64,000 bases of DNA from Numida meleagris. Its lineage: Eukaryota; Chordata; Aves; Galliformes; Numididae. Below, piece by piece: positions 38,881 through 51,840 of the stretch; positions within the stretch are counted from its first letter, which is position 1, and each line of letters opens with the position of its first letter. Location of the stretch: positions 23,336,331 through 23,400,330 of the forward strand of contig NC_034415.1 of assembly GCF_002078875.1 (NCBI RefSeq). Direction: 5' to 3'. The position numbers and the translations under genes were made by a program. Under the pieces are notes generated by a model. That model saw only the letters and a program-made list of their open reading frames with translations, did not search any database and was not told the DNA's origin.

Positions 38881-41589
38881 GTTTAGTCATATCTGTAAAA
38901 CAATGCAAAGATGTGAATGGAATTTTCCATCGTGAGTGGTCCAGCATTGTACAACATTCTGCAAAACTTCTAGTCCAAAAAAAAAGCAGGACCTTTGGCA
39001 CATTCTTAAACTACCTTTTTAAACATGGTCTCTTAAAACTACCCAGCAGCAGTGAGAATGGATGCATGTGAAAGAGACATATCATAATTACAGATGTCCC
39101 TGTGTTACAGTTGGCTTTTATGACGTTAACTCACCCTGTTGTTCTTGCCCTCACTGTGGTATTTAAGTACTCTGTGATTCTTCCCCTTCGCTACAAAGTC
39201 ATTGAGATCACAGAGAAGTATTCTTCCCTCATGACTTTTAACAATTTAACAATATGAACAGAATATAAATATAACCCAATACACTGTTATATCCTCCCAG
39301 GTCTACAAACAGGTAGAGGTGATAATTCTGAGCTGTGTGAGCTGCACTTGTTATAACACTGATGTTGCTATTATTAACCATTTCACTGTAGATGATATTA
39401 GCACAAACAACTCACAGATTTACCTTAGTCAAAAAGCAACCTCACATCTTTCAAGCCATGAAGAATTCTCAACCCACCTGCCAAAACTTGACTATGTTTT
39501 TTTAATACTTATTTAGTGGACCATTTGACAAATCTGCAGCAGCATGTAAACAGACTATTAAATTCAATGACATATAAACAGCTCAAGATGCTACTGAGAA
39601 AACAGATGTAAAAGGGCACTCTAAATGATGAGTGAAAATGTCAGTTCCAGTGGTATTCCCAGTGGTAAGACACTGTAAGTGCAGTACCACAAAGCCTGTA
39701 GGATTCATTTGCAAAAGCGTCCACAAACATTTTCTCAAGGGGTGACACTTATCTGCGTGTATTGGTTTACAGTGCAGGAAATTCCCAAGGCCATACCTTA
39801 GTGTCTCATTCTTTTCATTACAGATTCTGTATGGCTGCAGGCTCATGAGTATCATTCCTGTAAGTATCAGGAGGACTGAGGAAAAGCTCCTTGAATAAAG
39901 CCAGGTAAAACTCTGTCTAGACAAGAGAAGCAAGGCAGTTTGAGTCACACTGGCTTGGGGCCCAAGAGGAGGAGTGACACCCAACTGTACACTGAGATCT
40001 CTGCCCACAGATTTCTGCATGACTTTAGCATCCTGCTGAATGATTTGCTGCCTGCAAGTCAGCATTGGTTCTTTGTTGATTCTTACTAACACTTAGTTTC
40101 ACCATCCAGTTGCCACTGAGACTTTTTTTTATATAAACTTTAAAATAGTATTAAAATTCCAGACAAATCAAATTGGCTTTCTAGAGAGCATGTTGAAATT
40201 ACAAGTTAATGAAAATACATGCAATTGAGATGGGATTACATTAAATCTGTTTAAAACTCTAGTTTTCACAATGCAAAACATATGGAGTGACCACAGTTTT
40301 CCTCTCAAAGCAGTCTGTATGAAAATGCTTTATGTGCTACAGTGCACAAAATTAAGGATGCAAGCCTATTATTTCAATCCATAAGGGAAATGCCATTTTT
40401 AATTTTTATCTAAATTAATTACAAAGACAAGGGTCAAAGAATAAGTAACTTTACAAAGGGGATGTTACTAGAAAAAAAAAAAATCTCACTGTTCATGAAC
40501 TAGTCAGTAATCCAAGGTGTTCTTTGTATATTTCCCTGTCTTTTTTCCCTAAAATATTCACAAATCAAAGCTGGAAAAGGCACAGATAAAATTCCTGAAT
40601 AATGAGGGGGTTTTCTAAATATAACAAAATTCTATAAAAATATGCTCTATATGACTTTTTAGATGCAATGGGAAAATTCAGAATACTCTCCATTGCTGAT
40701 TTGCTCTTGCTCCTCTAGCAGAGAGACACAAAATCTGAAATTTCAGAAATCAAGCAGAATGGATCTCTGAATTTAGTGCCTATTTTGGAAATATGCGCCT
40801 TAAAAAACTGAAAGGCCTACACATTGCCTACTATTTTTGAAATTTCTATGTACTAACAGGTTTTTTAGGTTATTTGGAAACTCGGGCAATATCACTTTTA
40901 TTTACCTTTTCCTCTTCTTATGTGTATGCACTGAGATACATTTCAGCAAAATGCATAATTTGCCATACATTTTCTGGAAACATATCCAGAAATATTTGTG
41001 GAAGATTGTCCCTTTAAACCCTGAAAATTCCAGCTTCTTCTTTAGGCTCAGTCTTCTGAATTTGCTTTATATTCTCAGAATATTCCAGACTACCAGAACT
41101 GAACTGTTTAAGATGTTGTGGTGGAAAACAGTTTCTGTGTTTCCAAACTCTTTCATCTCCTCTTTGTTTTCCAAAACTTTCAGGCTGTGTTCTATTAATT
41201 TTTCTTTGCCTGGGTGCACAGCTAACTGCAATATAAATCATCAAAGGACATGGGATTTATCACATCTGTAAGATTCTTTTCAGTACTGTCCAAAAGGTAC
41301 AACCTTTACTTTTTCACCCGGCTGCATTTCACATTTTCCTACTTTATTTGGCACATTAAAACTAGATGCAAAATACACTTTCTACTTAGTCATGAAACAA
41401 CTCTGATAGGAAATGACAGCTGTCCAAGATGGAGAAGACCTTTAAAAGGTTCACAAAACAGGATACTGGGATCCTGAGACACTGCCACCGCTTGTACTGC
41501 CAAACAGGAGTCGATTAATCAAGATACCGTGGCAGGAAAAATGTTTTCTCAAATTTGTGACACAGAGCTAAGGCTGCTTTGTCACCAGG
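38881..41589. other. Unannotated sequence
   Basis: Contains a 169-codon minus-strand frame (39583-40092) and a 144-codon plus-strand frame (40837-41271, Phe/Leu-rich). Neither has a recognisable domain. Within the former, 39797-39857 is bounded by good-looking acceptor and donor sites, but it is out of phase with the candidate exon at 38278-38484. No gene is called. Confidence 0.5.
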
Positions 41590-41790
41590 CACTATTAAAG
41601 AAGCAGTATTCAGTCCCAAGTTTCAGCCCTGATTCTGACACAGATAACAACTCGTAACCTTGTGGTAAGTCAGGGACTCTGTGAACCCCATTCTTCATCT
41701 GCAAAACAGGAATGGTAGCACTAACCTGTCTCTTCTGGAAATTATCAGTCTTAATTAGTGTCTGTAATGCACTGGGATCATCAAATGAAA
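41590..41790 (+). repeat. MIR-like SINE remnant
   Basis: MIRs are ancient tRNA-derived CORE-SINEs. The sense pattern is followable here: CCTGATTCTGACACAGATAAC, then CTTGTGGTAAGTCA, then CTCTGTGAACCCCATTCTTC and ATCTGCAAAACAGGAATGGTAGCACTAACCT (41699 onward). These parallel the MIR segments 'cctggctctgccacttac', 'ccttgggcaagtta' and 'ctctgtgcctcagtttcctcatctgtaaaatgggaataata'. The head and tail are too diverged to place exactly. Confidence 0.65.
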
Positions 41791-43239
41791 CATTTTTTTT
41801 TTTTAGTTGCAATCACTCTTTAATGTATAAACAGGAAAGAAAATCTAAAGAGAGGGAAGAACAGCTCCATTGCCAACGCACCAGTTCTCCTATTGCTCTC
41901 ATTAGTTCTTCCTGCTTAAAACACTTTTCCCACCAGAGGAAAAACAGCGTCTACTTCATAAAGATGGAAGTAAATTTGCAAACGAAGTGACATGTAATAC
42001 TGTGCAATGATCAAGTGGAAAGCACTGTAGAACTAAGGTGCTAAGGTGAAGAGCATCCAACCACAGGCAATGCAATGGGATTTTCATCCTAATAATACAG
42101 CCAGGTGACAAATATGCTGCTTAGATCCAAAATCCTTCAAAGCTTTTTCAGTCTAGCACTTCAATACTAGTAGCAAAACAGCAATAGAAGCTCTGTTTTA
42201 TATCCTACTTGCTCATTTCAAAGAGTCCCCTCACACCACAGATACTCAAGTAGAAAAAAGTTGAAAAGTGAGTTAAATATCAGAAAGTATAAAAACTGAC
42301 ATTTATCTGAAAGTATCTTTAATAATGGATCCACTTTTTTAGAAAGACTATTCTCAATAACACCTGCCTCCTTCCGTTACCCAGAGGAGACATTTCTAAA
42401 ACTCCAATGTGAAAAAGGAAAAATAAAAAAGGAATTGAGCAAGCCTACATGTATAGCTAAAGAAAATGGTTTCTGAATTAAAACAAATTTGACATGCATT
42501 TTTCAAGCTTGCTCAGCCTAGGTAGATTTAAAATATAAGCAGCTTTGCCAGTATACAAGCAAGTAAACAACGGAGGAAGGCATGACAAGGAAAGGACCAA
42601 GTCAACACATACCTTGTAAAATGAGAGCCCACAATTAAGAAATAAGATAACACCAGGAGGCTTATCCCCATTTCCGTCACAGATGTTTCTTTATGATTTA
42701 TACGTGAAAAACAATATCAAAACAAACCAAATCAAAACAGTCTTCACATTTAGGGGCTGTGAGTTTGCACTACTTCTTCAGTTACAGAGTGATAATTAAG
42801 AGAAGACATTTGAAACACCCACTTCAAAAACCGAACATACTTAATATGGGGTAAGATAACACAGAACTTAGTAAAGATGTCAGCTCAGTCTAAAATCATA
42901 ATTACTGTGTACAACTTGCTCCTGAGGGGTTTTCCCAGTAGAAATAATTGCATTACTTCAAGTTCCTTTTATTAAAAAAAAATTACAGATAGGCATAACA
43001 TGTAATTTTGCAAACAAAAAAAATAGTGTTTTCCTTTTATTCCCAGATTTTATATTTCCCTGACAAAATGCTGCAGACTGCAGGGAAAACAGTAACACGG
43101 AGCTTGGAATAAACTTTAGCACTTTAAATCAGATTATATTTAAATTAAACAGCTGCACAATTAATGATAGAATAAGCAAATTTCCTAATTACCTGAAGTA
43201 TAACTAATTTTTATGATTGTGTTATCTGTAACCTACCAG
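41791..43239. other. Unannotated AT-rich sequence
   Basis: No gene is recognised. 43080-43210 is dense in TAAT-type cores with a CAGCTG E-box, a look common in vertebrate noncoding elements, but that is only an impression. Confidence 0.5.
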
Positions 43240-43345
43240 CTGGACTACTGCATTCATTTCTGGTCCACATCTTAGCCAAAAGAAAATTTTGGTTATTCTG
43301 AAGAAAAGAACATTTATAGGAGGGTGACTAAGTAATACATTTAGA
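43240..43345 (+). mobile_element. Probable old CR1-type LINE fragment
   Basis: CTGGACTACTGCATTCATTT followed by CTGGTCCACATCTTAGCCAAAAG resembles the 'ctggagtactgcattcagttctgggcacca' segment coding for the C-terminal part of CR1 ORF2 (LEYCIQFWAP-like). Indels have broken the frame and the similarity fades by about 43345. An ancient, strongly decayed copy. Confidence 0.45.
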
Positions 43346-45774
43346 TTGCAAACAGTGTGGAACTTGTGCTTTGTTTCTACATAAAAAACTGTTACCTAGC
43401 CTTCCATAGAGCACACAGCATCACCTCACAACTGTCATCAGACCTGAAACTTTTGATGGAACAATGCATGTTTTCAAAAGATATCAGGTTGTTTAAAGTC
43501 TTCAAATAATGAAGTCTACTATGCTCTTAAGTCAGTTGATCCAAATGCTGAATGTGACCTGCTGCTGCAAGCATGTAATTCCTTTCTATAGTGTCTATTT
43601 ATTTCCCATCTCTGGTTGCCCCTATGCCTTGGTCGATGAAGACTAAAGACACATGTTGTCCCCAGCCTATGTAAATATTCTTCATGACTCTTAGCAGTGT
43701 CTGGCACAATGGTCTTAAGCTCCTTGAATGCTATGGCAGTAAAAATAATAAACCACATTGAGAGTAAAAATGGCATTTATGGTATTTATAGTTGTTTTTT
43801 ATGTACTGAAAAAATTGCTTCCTTCAGTCAATATCTTCAGCTCTGTATCCCTCACTTGTGTTATGCTTGGCTTCCATTATTTAAAAAAAAAAAAAAGAAA
43901 CCACAGTCAGTATACTAGTTCTATCCAAAATCTGTTATTGTGTTTAAAAAGTACACCTCTCTGTGCTTACAGAGATACGTAGCATCTACCAAATCACATG
44001 CAACATATTAATACTGGATAATAGCAAAAATATTTTTTTTTCATGTATGCGCTTACCAGACAGTTTTTATACAGCATTCCAAAAATTTACAGTCTACCAG
44101 TTACAAATCAACTGTAATCAGTGGAGAGAGAATATAAGAATCCATCTGGACTCTAATGACTGCATATCAAGTTTATTCCTTATATTTGAAGTTAGGAAGA
44201 AAGAAGGTTTTTCTTTCAGTTTTCAATGAATCAGCATTCATTACCCATAGCTGGGCAACTGACCACAGTCACATTTTCCCTAGTGAGTTTCAAGCCCATG
44301 AGCCTACGAAAGACATATTTTACCCCTCTTATTTAAAGTAACAAGACTAGAGGTAGAGTAAGGAGAGCAGCAAAAGTGATAACTCCCTGCATGTTATAAT
44401 CTCTAGGCAATTCAAAAGTAAATAAATATCACTGAATTGTCACAGAATGTGCTATTATGTTAAAATCTGAGATAAAATCACATAGTGAATTTTAAATTAA
44501 TGACTCTCAATGCATCCATCAGAAGTTTGCTATGTACCAAAACACAGACAGCCTGTCCTTGCTTCCTTCTATGCAACAGGATATCATACTGTCAATCACC
44601 ATGTAACAACTCGTAAAACAAAATTCCAAAGGGCACCTTACAACAGCACCTCAGGCTCAAACACCCTTAAGCTGAGGAAGAAAAATTTAGTGTAGAAGAT
44701 TTAATCCAATTGCTACAAGTAGGCCGAGCATGAAGAATGATCCAAATAAACCTTTCCGTGTAGCAGAAGTTCACTTTTGGTTTAGAACTCTGGGCCTGTC
44801 TTCACAAATTTCATAAATCAGCTGTGAAAACAATTCCATTCACAGCGTGAAGAAGATTTCTAAGCTATTCTATAACTCATTAAGTGTCTGTTAAAAGTCA
44901 AATCAATTACTTCCTCACAGACACCAAACAAGCTCTAACTGCGTAATAAAAGGAAGAAACACTATTTATTAAGAAACAAGTCTAATTATTTCCTGAGCAA
45001 TCACATTCTCTTCCCCTTAGAACTATCATTTCCTTTGTTCTCCCAGCCTTCAGCTCCTTCCCCACTCATTTCTGTGTCGTTTACAAATTTCTTTGTGCAT
45101 TGCTCACTCTTTTGGATGTAGAAAGTGACTGAGTAAGAAAGGACTTTCTCACAAGCAGCTTTTTCAAGAAAAAGAGTATTTACATCCATAAGAACTGGGT
45201 AAAACTGCATAGGATTTCATGTTTCATACCATATTTTGTCTGAGGAGAATTTGCCTTCCTCTAAGGAATAAGCCCCATGGCTTCTAGAACTCATACCAGC
45301 TCTGTAAAAAATTGAAAACAACCTGATAATTGAAATGGTGATGGAAAATTATGTATTGTCTCTGGATGACCTCTGTGCACAAGTTCATTGAGCCTATGTG
45401 GAGCTTCACCATTGTTCAGCAGAAATTATTTGATAAAATGAAGATGATGACAACTTTCTTTATCATAATCTTCTACTCCGATTCCATCTTCATTTTGAGT
45501 ATTCAGCATTATATTTTATTAAGCATAACCTGATTATGTGAAGACTCAGCAATGATATTGCTTTTGACTAGGATATTAGAATAACCTTGAAAAACATGAT
45601 TCTTTTATAACATTAAACAATTGTATTAAAATTTCTGACCTCTGCTCCCTGCTATCACTACATTCCCCCCCATGGACTTTGTGAAACAGAAGTAAATACT
45701 AAATGAGAGTGATAAAGTGAAGTCTATAAATATACTTAGAAGAATATACAAATTCTGAAAATAAACATATTCCT
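43346..45774. other. Unannotated AT-rich sequence
   Basis: A poly-A run lies at 43883-43895. Frames here are short and unrecognisable. No gene is called. Confidence 0.55.
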
Positions 45775-45815
45775 ATATATAAATATATGCACATTCATAT
45801 ATAAATATATGCACA
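45775..45815. repeat. 19-bp direct repeat, period 22
   Basis: ATATATAAATATATGCACA occurs exactly twice, at 45775-45793 and 45797-45815. A local duplication in AT-rich DNA. Confidence 0.9.
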
Positions 45816-45844
45816 AACTACCCATGCTGTTCAGTCCTGAAATT

Positions 45845-45881
45845 CAACCTTCACATGAAGGTTGATCATTCAAAGATCAAC
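45845..45881. other. Two overlapping short hairpins
   Basis: CAACCTTCA-CA-TGAAGGTTG (45845-45864) is a 9-base perfect inverted repeat. GTTGATC-ATTCAAA-GATCAAC (45861-45881) is a 7-base one that shares GTTG with the first, so the two folds are mutually exclusive. No function assigned. Confidence 0.7.
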
Positions 45882-45951
45882 AGTTTCCACAAGTTAAGCA
45901 TCAGGTTGTAAGCAATGTTGTTCACATCTGAAAAAGAACAGGCTGGAGAGG

Positions 45952-45969
45952 AAAAAAAAAAAAAAAAAA
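45952..45969 (+). repeat. Poly-A tract
   Basis: Eighteen consecutive A. No LINE or processed-transcript sequence is recognised immediately upstream. Confidence 0.95.
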
Positions 45970-47009
45970 GCTTCCTCACAGGTGGCAAGCAAAATATGCA
46001 GCAGAGAGTCTCTGTGCTCTTCTGCCTGACTTATTCTGCCTTCAACAGCCACTGCATTAGCTAAATTGCTCACCAGAGAGGCAGCATCATCTCTGCTGAT
46101 GGTGATGCAGCTTTGACATCATGAAGTCTTATTTTTGCCTCTGAGCTCTGGATTCCCCTCAGGGGGTCCAGCTGAGTAGGGTACAAGCATTTCCAACTTC
46201 ATGCAAGCCCAAGTCAACCCCAACCCTTTTCTACACAGTCATTGCATACACTTGAAAACCATCTGCAAATTTGAAAAATAAGCAACAATGGGAAAAGCTC
46301 CGATTTAGCTGGTAGAAAGGAAATATATAAGAAATACTTGATTTCCCAACCAGATAGCTGACTAAGAAGTTCAGAAGTTTGTTGTTTACAAAGTAGGTTT
46401 TCTCTAGCCTTAAGAAACTAACAACGACTGTTAGATCTCACTAGTAAAACTCAGGAAATCTCAGGAAAATCACTGTTGGATATCTCCATTGCCCTAGAGT
46501 CAAACAGAACATATTTCAAATTATCCTTCCATCTCTCAGCTTGGGGTTCTAGCCACTGGATTAGAGGCTATTTTTAGATGCGAACCCTCTTAGCCATTAT
46601 TTTGTATTTCTAATGACACGACACCTGTTATCAGAACTTTTCTGATTGTAGATTATAGCTCTGCATAGCTCTTCAAGACATAGCTGCAAAGTTTGTTTTC
46701 CCAGTCAGCTATTTTGACCATATTACTCTTTGAATCCATCTACTAGTTTTGTCTTCACAGCTACATGCAAATTATTCGCTTTCATTTGCAAAATTTTTCA
46801 CAGGATAAGATTCAAGCATGCATTTCAGAAATTTTAGGAAACTCTTCCATCCCTAAATTATGCATATCCCAGTCTAGTGCGCATCCAAATTTGATGTGCT
46901 GTAATGAGAACAAAATAATAAGTTGTCACAGTCCTAACTCTCCTATTAGAATGATACAGTGGTTAAAGAATTATTTAATGAATAGAACAGATCACTGCTC
47001 TGCCACAAG
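45970..47009. other. Unannotated sequence
   Basis: A moderately GC-rich patch at 45975-46160 carries nothing recognisable. The rest is unique AT-rich DNA. Confidence 0.5.
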
Positions 47010-47085
47010 AGTATAAATCTACAGTAACTTCAGTGACCCTACTGAGATTTACATGGCTGTTCCTGGGGACAAAATCTGACCCATA
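47010..47085. repeat. Possible ancient amniote interspersed repeat
   Basis: CAGTAACTTCAGTGACCCTA, then CTGAGATTTACATGGC, then ACAAAATCTGACCCATAG parallel the 'taacttcattgacttcagtgg...gatttacac...agaatctggccc' layout of a common reptile/bird element, probably the family suspected at 940-1045 and 17676-17745. Family name not assigned. Confidence 0.35.
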
Positions 47086-50000
47086 GACCTTTGCAAAGTA
47101 GATTAGTTCTATGAGGTTTCATAGGTAGAACATAAACGAGGAATACATCACATTTTAATAAAAGACAGTTCTAAGAAGTGAATGATTTTGCACTTGTTGG
47201 AAGGTGCTTGTCAAATGAGAAATAGGAGTGCTGGAGGAACTGAAGAATAGCAGCCTTGTGTCATGGGTAGTCTTATGAAAGGCAGCCTTGAATAGAGTGC
47301 ACTATAAAGAAAGAATATTGTTACATTTTCTGACAAGGATGTGGTTTGCTAAGTGATTCTTGAACTCCACAGGGGAACTTGTCTCTTCACCTTGATTTAA
47401 AAGAACATACACACAATACCACTTAAACTCAAAATATGCCCAAGCTGTCTTCTGATTTTACTGAAAGAATCTCAGAACCAGACAAAACAGATGGTACCGA
47501 AGCCCTTTTCTTTAGCTAATACTGACTGTACTTATAACTCCAAAAAGAGTGAGCGATGTTTTAAGAGGAAAAACAGGCCTTGTGTTTGGATTTTTTATAT
47601 TTTTTATATTTTTTAATTGTCAGGGCTTATAAATAAAGCTATTAATCCAATTATTTTCCATGGTGTATTGATTCAATGCAGTCATCCAAGCTAACCAATA
47701 TCTTGAGAAACTTGCTCCTCCATTTTCATCAATTTCAACAAGAGGAAAGAGCTTACTTAGTATACATTTGAAAGAGAAGATAATTTCTCTATTAAAAAAA
47801 TGGAGTATAGATTATTTGTAGTTTCCATCAGAAGCAACTCCATAGATCTGCAGTTTCTTATGTTAACCTAAAGAAGCAGGAAGTCTTTATTGTAGTTGTA
47901 GATATTTCAGGTAACTCTACATTGTCTAGAATTCTTTCCTGAAAATACAATGTTTATTTTACCCTTTCTGTCTTACATTTTTAAATTATACTTACAAGTA
48001 CAAAACAAAAATCCTGCATCATCCCCTTAAGACCGATCCACTCTAATCAGTGGAGTAAAGCTTGTAGTGGTAGGATGCTCAGATTTCTGCAGAAAATGTA
48101 CAAAGAAATAGCAACAGAAATTAGAACTAACTGTTAAAAATATTTGTTATTATCTATGCTTCCTGAGGATAAGAGGGCTGAAATGAGCACCAAGAATTCT
48201 GAGATTGAAGAGAGCTTTTGTTACCATAGATACTGGGCAGGTGTGTCATTTTCAACTATAAGCACACATTTGATAAGAGGGTTCTGACGAAAAATGCACC
48301 TGAATAAAATAAGGAGTTGTTGTAGGAAAAAAAGAAATAGAGATACTGAACTGTTTCACACCTCCAGCTTATCTCACAGTTTATGTTTTATCAAGTCTCT
48401 GAAATTTTCATCTAAACAAAGAAAGAGCAGATTTTTAGAATTTACTGGGTTGTGAGCTTTCAAATCTGTTCACTCTTCCCTCCACCACTTTCATGTAGAT
48501 TTTATTACCAAATACTAATGAGTTGAGTGGCATTTCTAGATGTGCAAGTCTGTCTTTCAGACTTTCCTTTCTGGGTACACGCAATTAAAAATATTTTTTC
48601 CCTGGATATTTGTGAGAAAAATATAGGAGAAAAATATCTGGTGGCAACAATTATTGTTTAGGAAAGGGAAAGAAGATAAAATGTTTGAAAACACAATTTC
48701 AAAAAACTTCTAAATGCATATTAGTAATGCACTTGCTAATACTCGGCAGCAGTTGCATCCTACACAAAAAATGATAGAAAATTCATGTAAGTTGCCAGTC
48801 CCAACACTATATTCATTAAATGCAAAGGAAAATGTAAATTTCAAAGTTAGAGGCAGAAGTCAGTCTTCCTTGGATGTACATGTGATTATCTGTGGAAGAC
48901 TATTAAAGTTGTTTTTATTAAATGACATCCACCATTAGTCTTCAAAAACAATCGGTAGTCTGTATCAACTTCATGCACATCAAAAGAGAAAAGTGGAAAA
49001 GAAGCAACAAACAGTAAAAGATTTTTTCTTTTTTTTTTTTTCTTCCCACTATCAATGTAACTGGAGTATATTAATTTCCTTGCAATTAGATTCAGTAGGC
49101 ATAATGGCTTGGAATATGAGCTGTAAATAAAAATTCAGTCTGCCCACTAAATCTACACATTTGCTTATTTGCAAGATATATCTCCATTAATTTCACTCGT
49201 TACTTTCTGACAAGCTAAAGAGCGTCTCTTATAACACTTTGCTAGAAGTAAAAAAAAAAAATAAATAAACAAAGGTCAAAAATAAAACACTGACATAAGT
49301 CTTCCTAGCCTACAAAAAGTTTCATTTCAGCTGCGGACAGTGACGTGTTTTAACTATTTTATGTGCCTGCTCAGCTCACCTCCTTTATAACAGCCACACG
49401 TGCATTGTGTCAATGTTCAAGATTTATTTTTTCTGAGAAAGAATTCCAGCTTCACTGAGATAGCAGAAAACTGAGCAAATGAAAGAATAGCAGGTAGTTC
49501 AAAGAGAGAGTAGGCCTCTGGAAATATAAAAACATAAGCAATTTCAAGGAAATTAATGATAATCTTTACCTTTAACCTTTACAACAGTGAATAATAACAA
49601 CTTGCTGTGCCTAAGCTATGTTTTTAAGTCAATTCACAAGTGTGGGCAAGAAATGACTTCCAGGATTCCAATGATAAAATCATGCTTCCAAGGACATATA
49701 TAGAAACAGGCTGCAAACTGCTTTTCTCCAGCTGGCCATTCCTTGGTCTAGAACTATAGTTTTAGCTCCACCTTGAAGAATCATCTTATGAGATAGAAGG
49801 AAAATTAGTTTTTTCAGCTTCTCTCTAATTTTTCATAATAATATTTCTAGGAAGTCCATATCATTAGTGCAGTCTTTAATGTCTGCAGATGGCATGGTGT
49901 AACCATAGGTTATATGCTCACATTTCACATGCATGGTTTTAAGAAAGCATTATGCCTTCATTCTTAGGTGTTGAAAATGCCTTCTATCAAATAAAACAAA

Positions 50001-50142
50001 GTGTATCCTGACCACATGATGTCACTGAAGCTCATACTTCACAAGAGCATGAGATATTTCATTGCCATCCTAAACAAAATGCAATACCCAATTCTTCACA
50101 TTGGCTTTAAGATACAGTCACGTTCTTCAACTTGATGAGAGT
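47086..50142. other. Unannotated AT-rich sequence
   Basis: T/A simple sequence occurs at 47589-47619, a T-rich run at 49021-49042 and A-rich at 49249-49270. No gene is recognised. Confidence 0.55.
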
Positions 50143-50197
50143 AGAGATTTCTATGATTAATTATTCTCAGTAAATCATAATGCTAATAAAAATCTCT
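50143..50197. other. Nested inverted repeat with homeodomain-type cores
   Basis: Outer arms AGAGATTT (50143-50150) and AAATCTCT (50190-50197), and inner arms TATGATT (50152-50158) and AATCATA (50173-50179), are exact reverse complements in nested order. The centre includes ATGATTAATTATT. Whether it acts as paired binding sites or as structure is unknown. Confidence 0.6.
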
Positions 50198-51679
50198 GTT
50201 TGGAGGAAATCAACCATTAATTAAATGTTAATCTCATGAGGCCATTTACTGATGTATCCATTTATATGTTTCTGCTAAAAGCAAACAGCATATATGTTTT
50301 AAAAGAGGCAGAAGCATAAAATATTTCCCTGAGATTATCTCGAGGCTATGTTTCAGATAAGAAAACTTAATTCTTCATCTCTACCCATCAATTCTCACAC
50401 CAAAGAACTATTCAAATTCTGATGCATACCATCAATCTATCTGCAGACAGCAGTATTACCTAGAACTGTGTTTAAAAAAAAAAAACACACCTATCTGCCC
50501 AATTCTGTAATTTCTTAGATTTGGAATACATACTAATAAACGATGTCCCTCTACCAGCCAGGAAACAGCTTGACTTCACTCTAAGAATTCAACATCTTGC
50601 AATCACAGACAATATTAAACATCAAAATAATAGTGGTCCATTTCTTAGTAATTTCATCCATCTCTTTTACTAGATAAAACAGCTGGAAGAGTAACATACC
50701 CTCCGCTGGAGAGATTTGGCACCATTTGCTTCCTTTTTCAAGAGTAGAGTATGTTGCCTACCAGTTAATTCTTCTTCATTTTACTTGTCTTCCTTGATAA
50801 AACCGACAGTCAATTGCCCTCTAATACTAAATATTGTTTTCTGAAACTATTCATAAGGAAACTCATAAAAGTCCAATTGAAAAAGGAAAAAAAAATTGAC
50901 TAAGCTTAACATTTTCAATTGAGTTGGACTACAGATAGTCCTAGTATTATTGTCAGTCTTCAGTTTTCAATGATGGTTGGGTATTTGTTTACTCATTCTA
51001 TGGACCACAGCATCATTCAACAGATTTGATCACTAGACTAGGAAAATCTACTGAAATTCTTTCAAAGCACCTTTGTTTTGCCTAGAGGGACGTATACATT
51101 AGAGCGACATATATATGGTGCAGAGATAAATGACTACATAACAAGTCAAGACTTCAGATGAAGAAGCATTCCTGCCATCAAAATAGCCTCTTGTCAAGGC
51201 AAGAACACCCAGTTAACCATCAACAGGCTTCTGAAATTAAACTCAAAATTTAACAAAATTAAGAAGCAATTGCATTGCAGTCTTCATTAGCCTGGAAGTG
51301 CTTAGCTGCAAGTGTTTGAACCAGTCTTCAGTCTGATGATTCTCAGACTCCCCAGGCACCGCATCGTAGAATCTGTCATTCACCTGTGACTTCAGCTAGA
51401 AAACTAAGTCATATTTAATGCAATGACTAGGTTTTATTAATGCCTCCTAAAGTCTTCCGTCATACTACTTCCCTCATCCAGCCTGCTTACCATCCTCTCC
51501 CACATCCCATGAGGTCTTTCCCAACCACTCCCCTCACTGCACAACTTCAGATCCCCCAGATCCCCATTTGCAGAAGACAACAGTAGTAGACATCATAAGC
51601 CTCAAGCACACTTCCTTTTCTTTGATGCCCTGTCTCTTCTATGACTCCTCCTGATAAAAAAAACCACTCAGAGAAACTT
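50198..51679. other. Unannotated sequence
   Basis: AT-rich up to about 51300, then C-rich pyrimidine DNA (51450-51620). No gene is recognised. Confidence 0.5.
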
Positions 51680-51840
51680 CAAACAGTGCAGCATGCAGTA
51701 ATGCCTCAGCACAAGATTATCAAGGACACATCAAAACTCTGCTCTCTTCATTGGCTTCTCATAAAGTTTAAATAAGTCTCTGCTCTCCAAGTGCTTTGTG
51801 TGCCCATCCCTGGGCATCTAAAAGATAGCAAAAACTGTGG
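51680..51840 (+). mobile_element. Possible decayed LINE (L2/CR1-type) fragment
   Basis: In the plus sense, CAGTGCAGCATGCAGTAATG, then ACTCTGCTCTCTTCATTGGC and TTCTCATAAAGTTTAAAT recall the reverse-transcriptase C-terminal region of L2-type elements ('gctgc...ctccattggctgcctataaaattcaag', protein pattern LHWLPVKFRI). The reading frame is broken and similarity is short. Confidence 0.3.

Noticed and set aside
39583..40092. 169-codon minus-strand frame containing an exon-like segment 39797-39857 with good acceptor and donor
   Set aside because: No recognisable protein. The segment ends with two bases of a codon, so joining it to the candidate exon at 38278-38484 shifts that exon into a frame with an early stop. 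The two do not support each other.
40837..41271. 144-codon plus-strand Phe/Leu/Ser-rich frame
   Set aside because: Pyrimidine-rich DNA gives such frames automatically; no ordered domain or plausible membrane topology.
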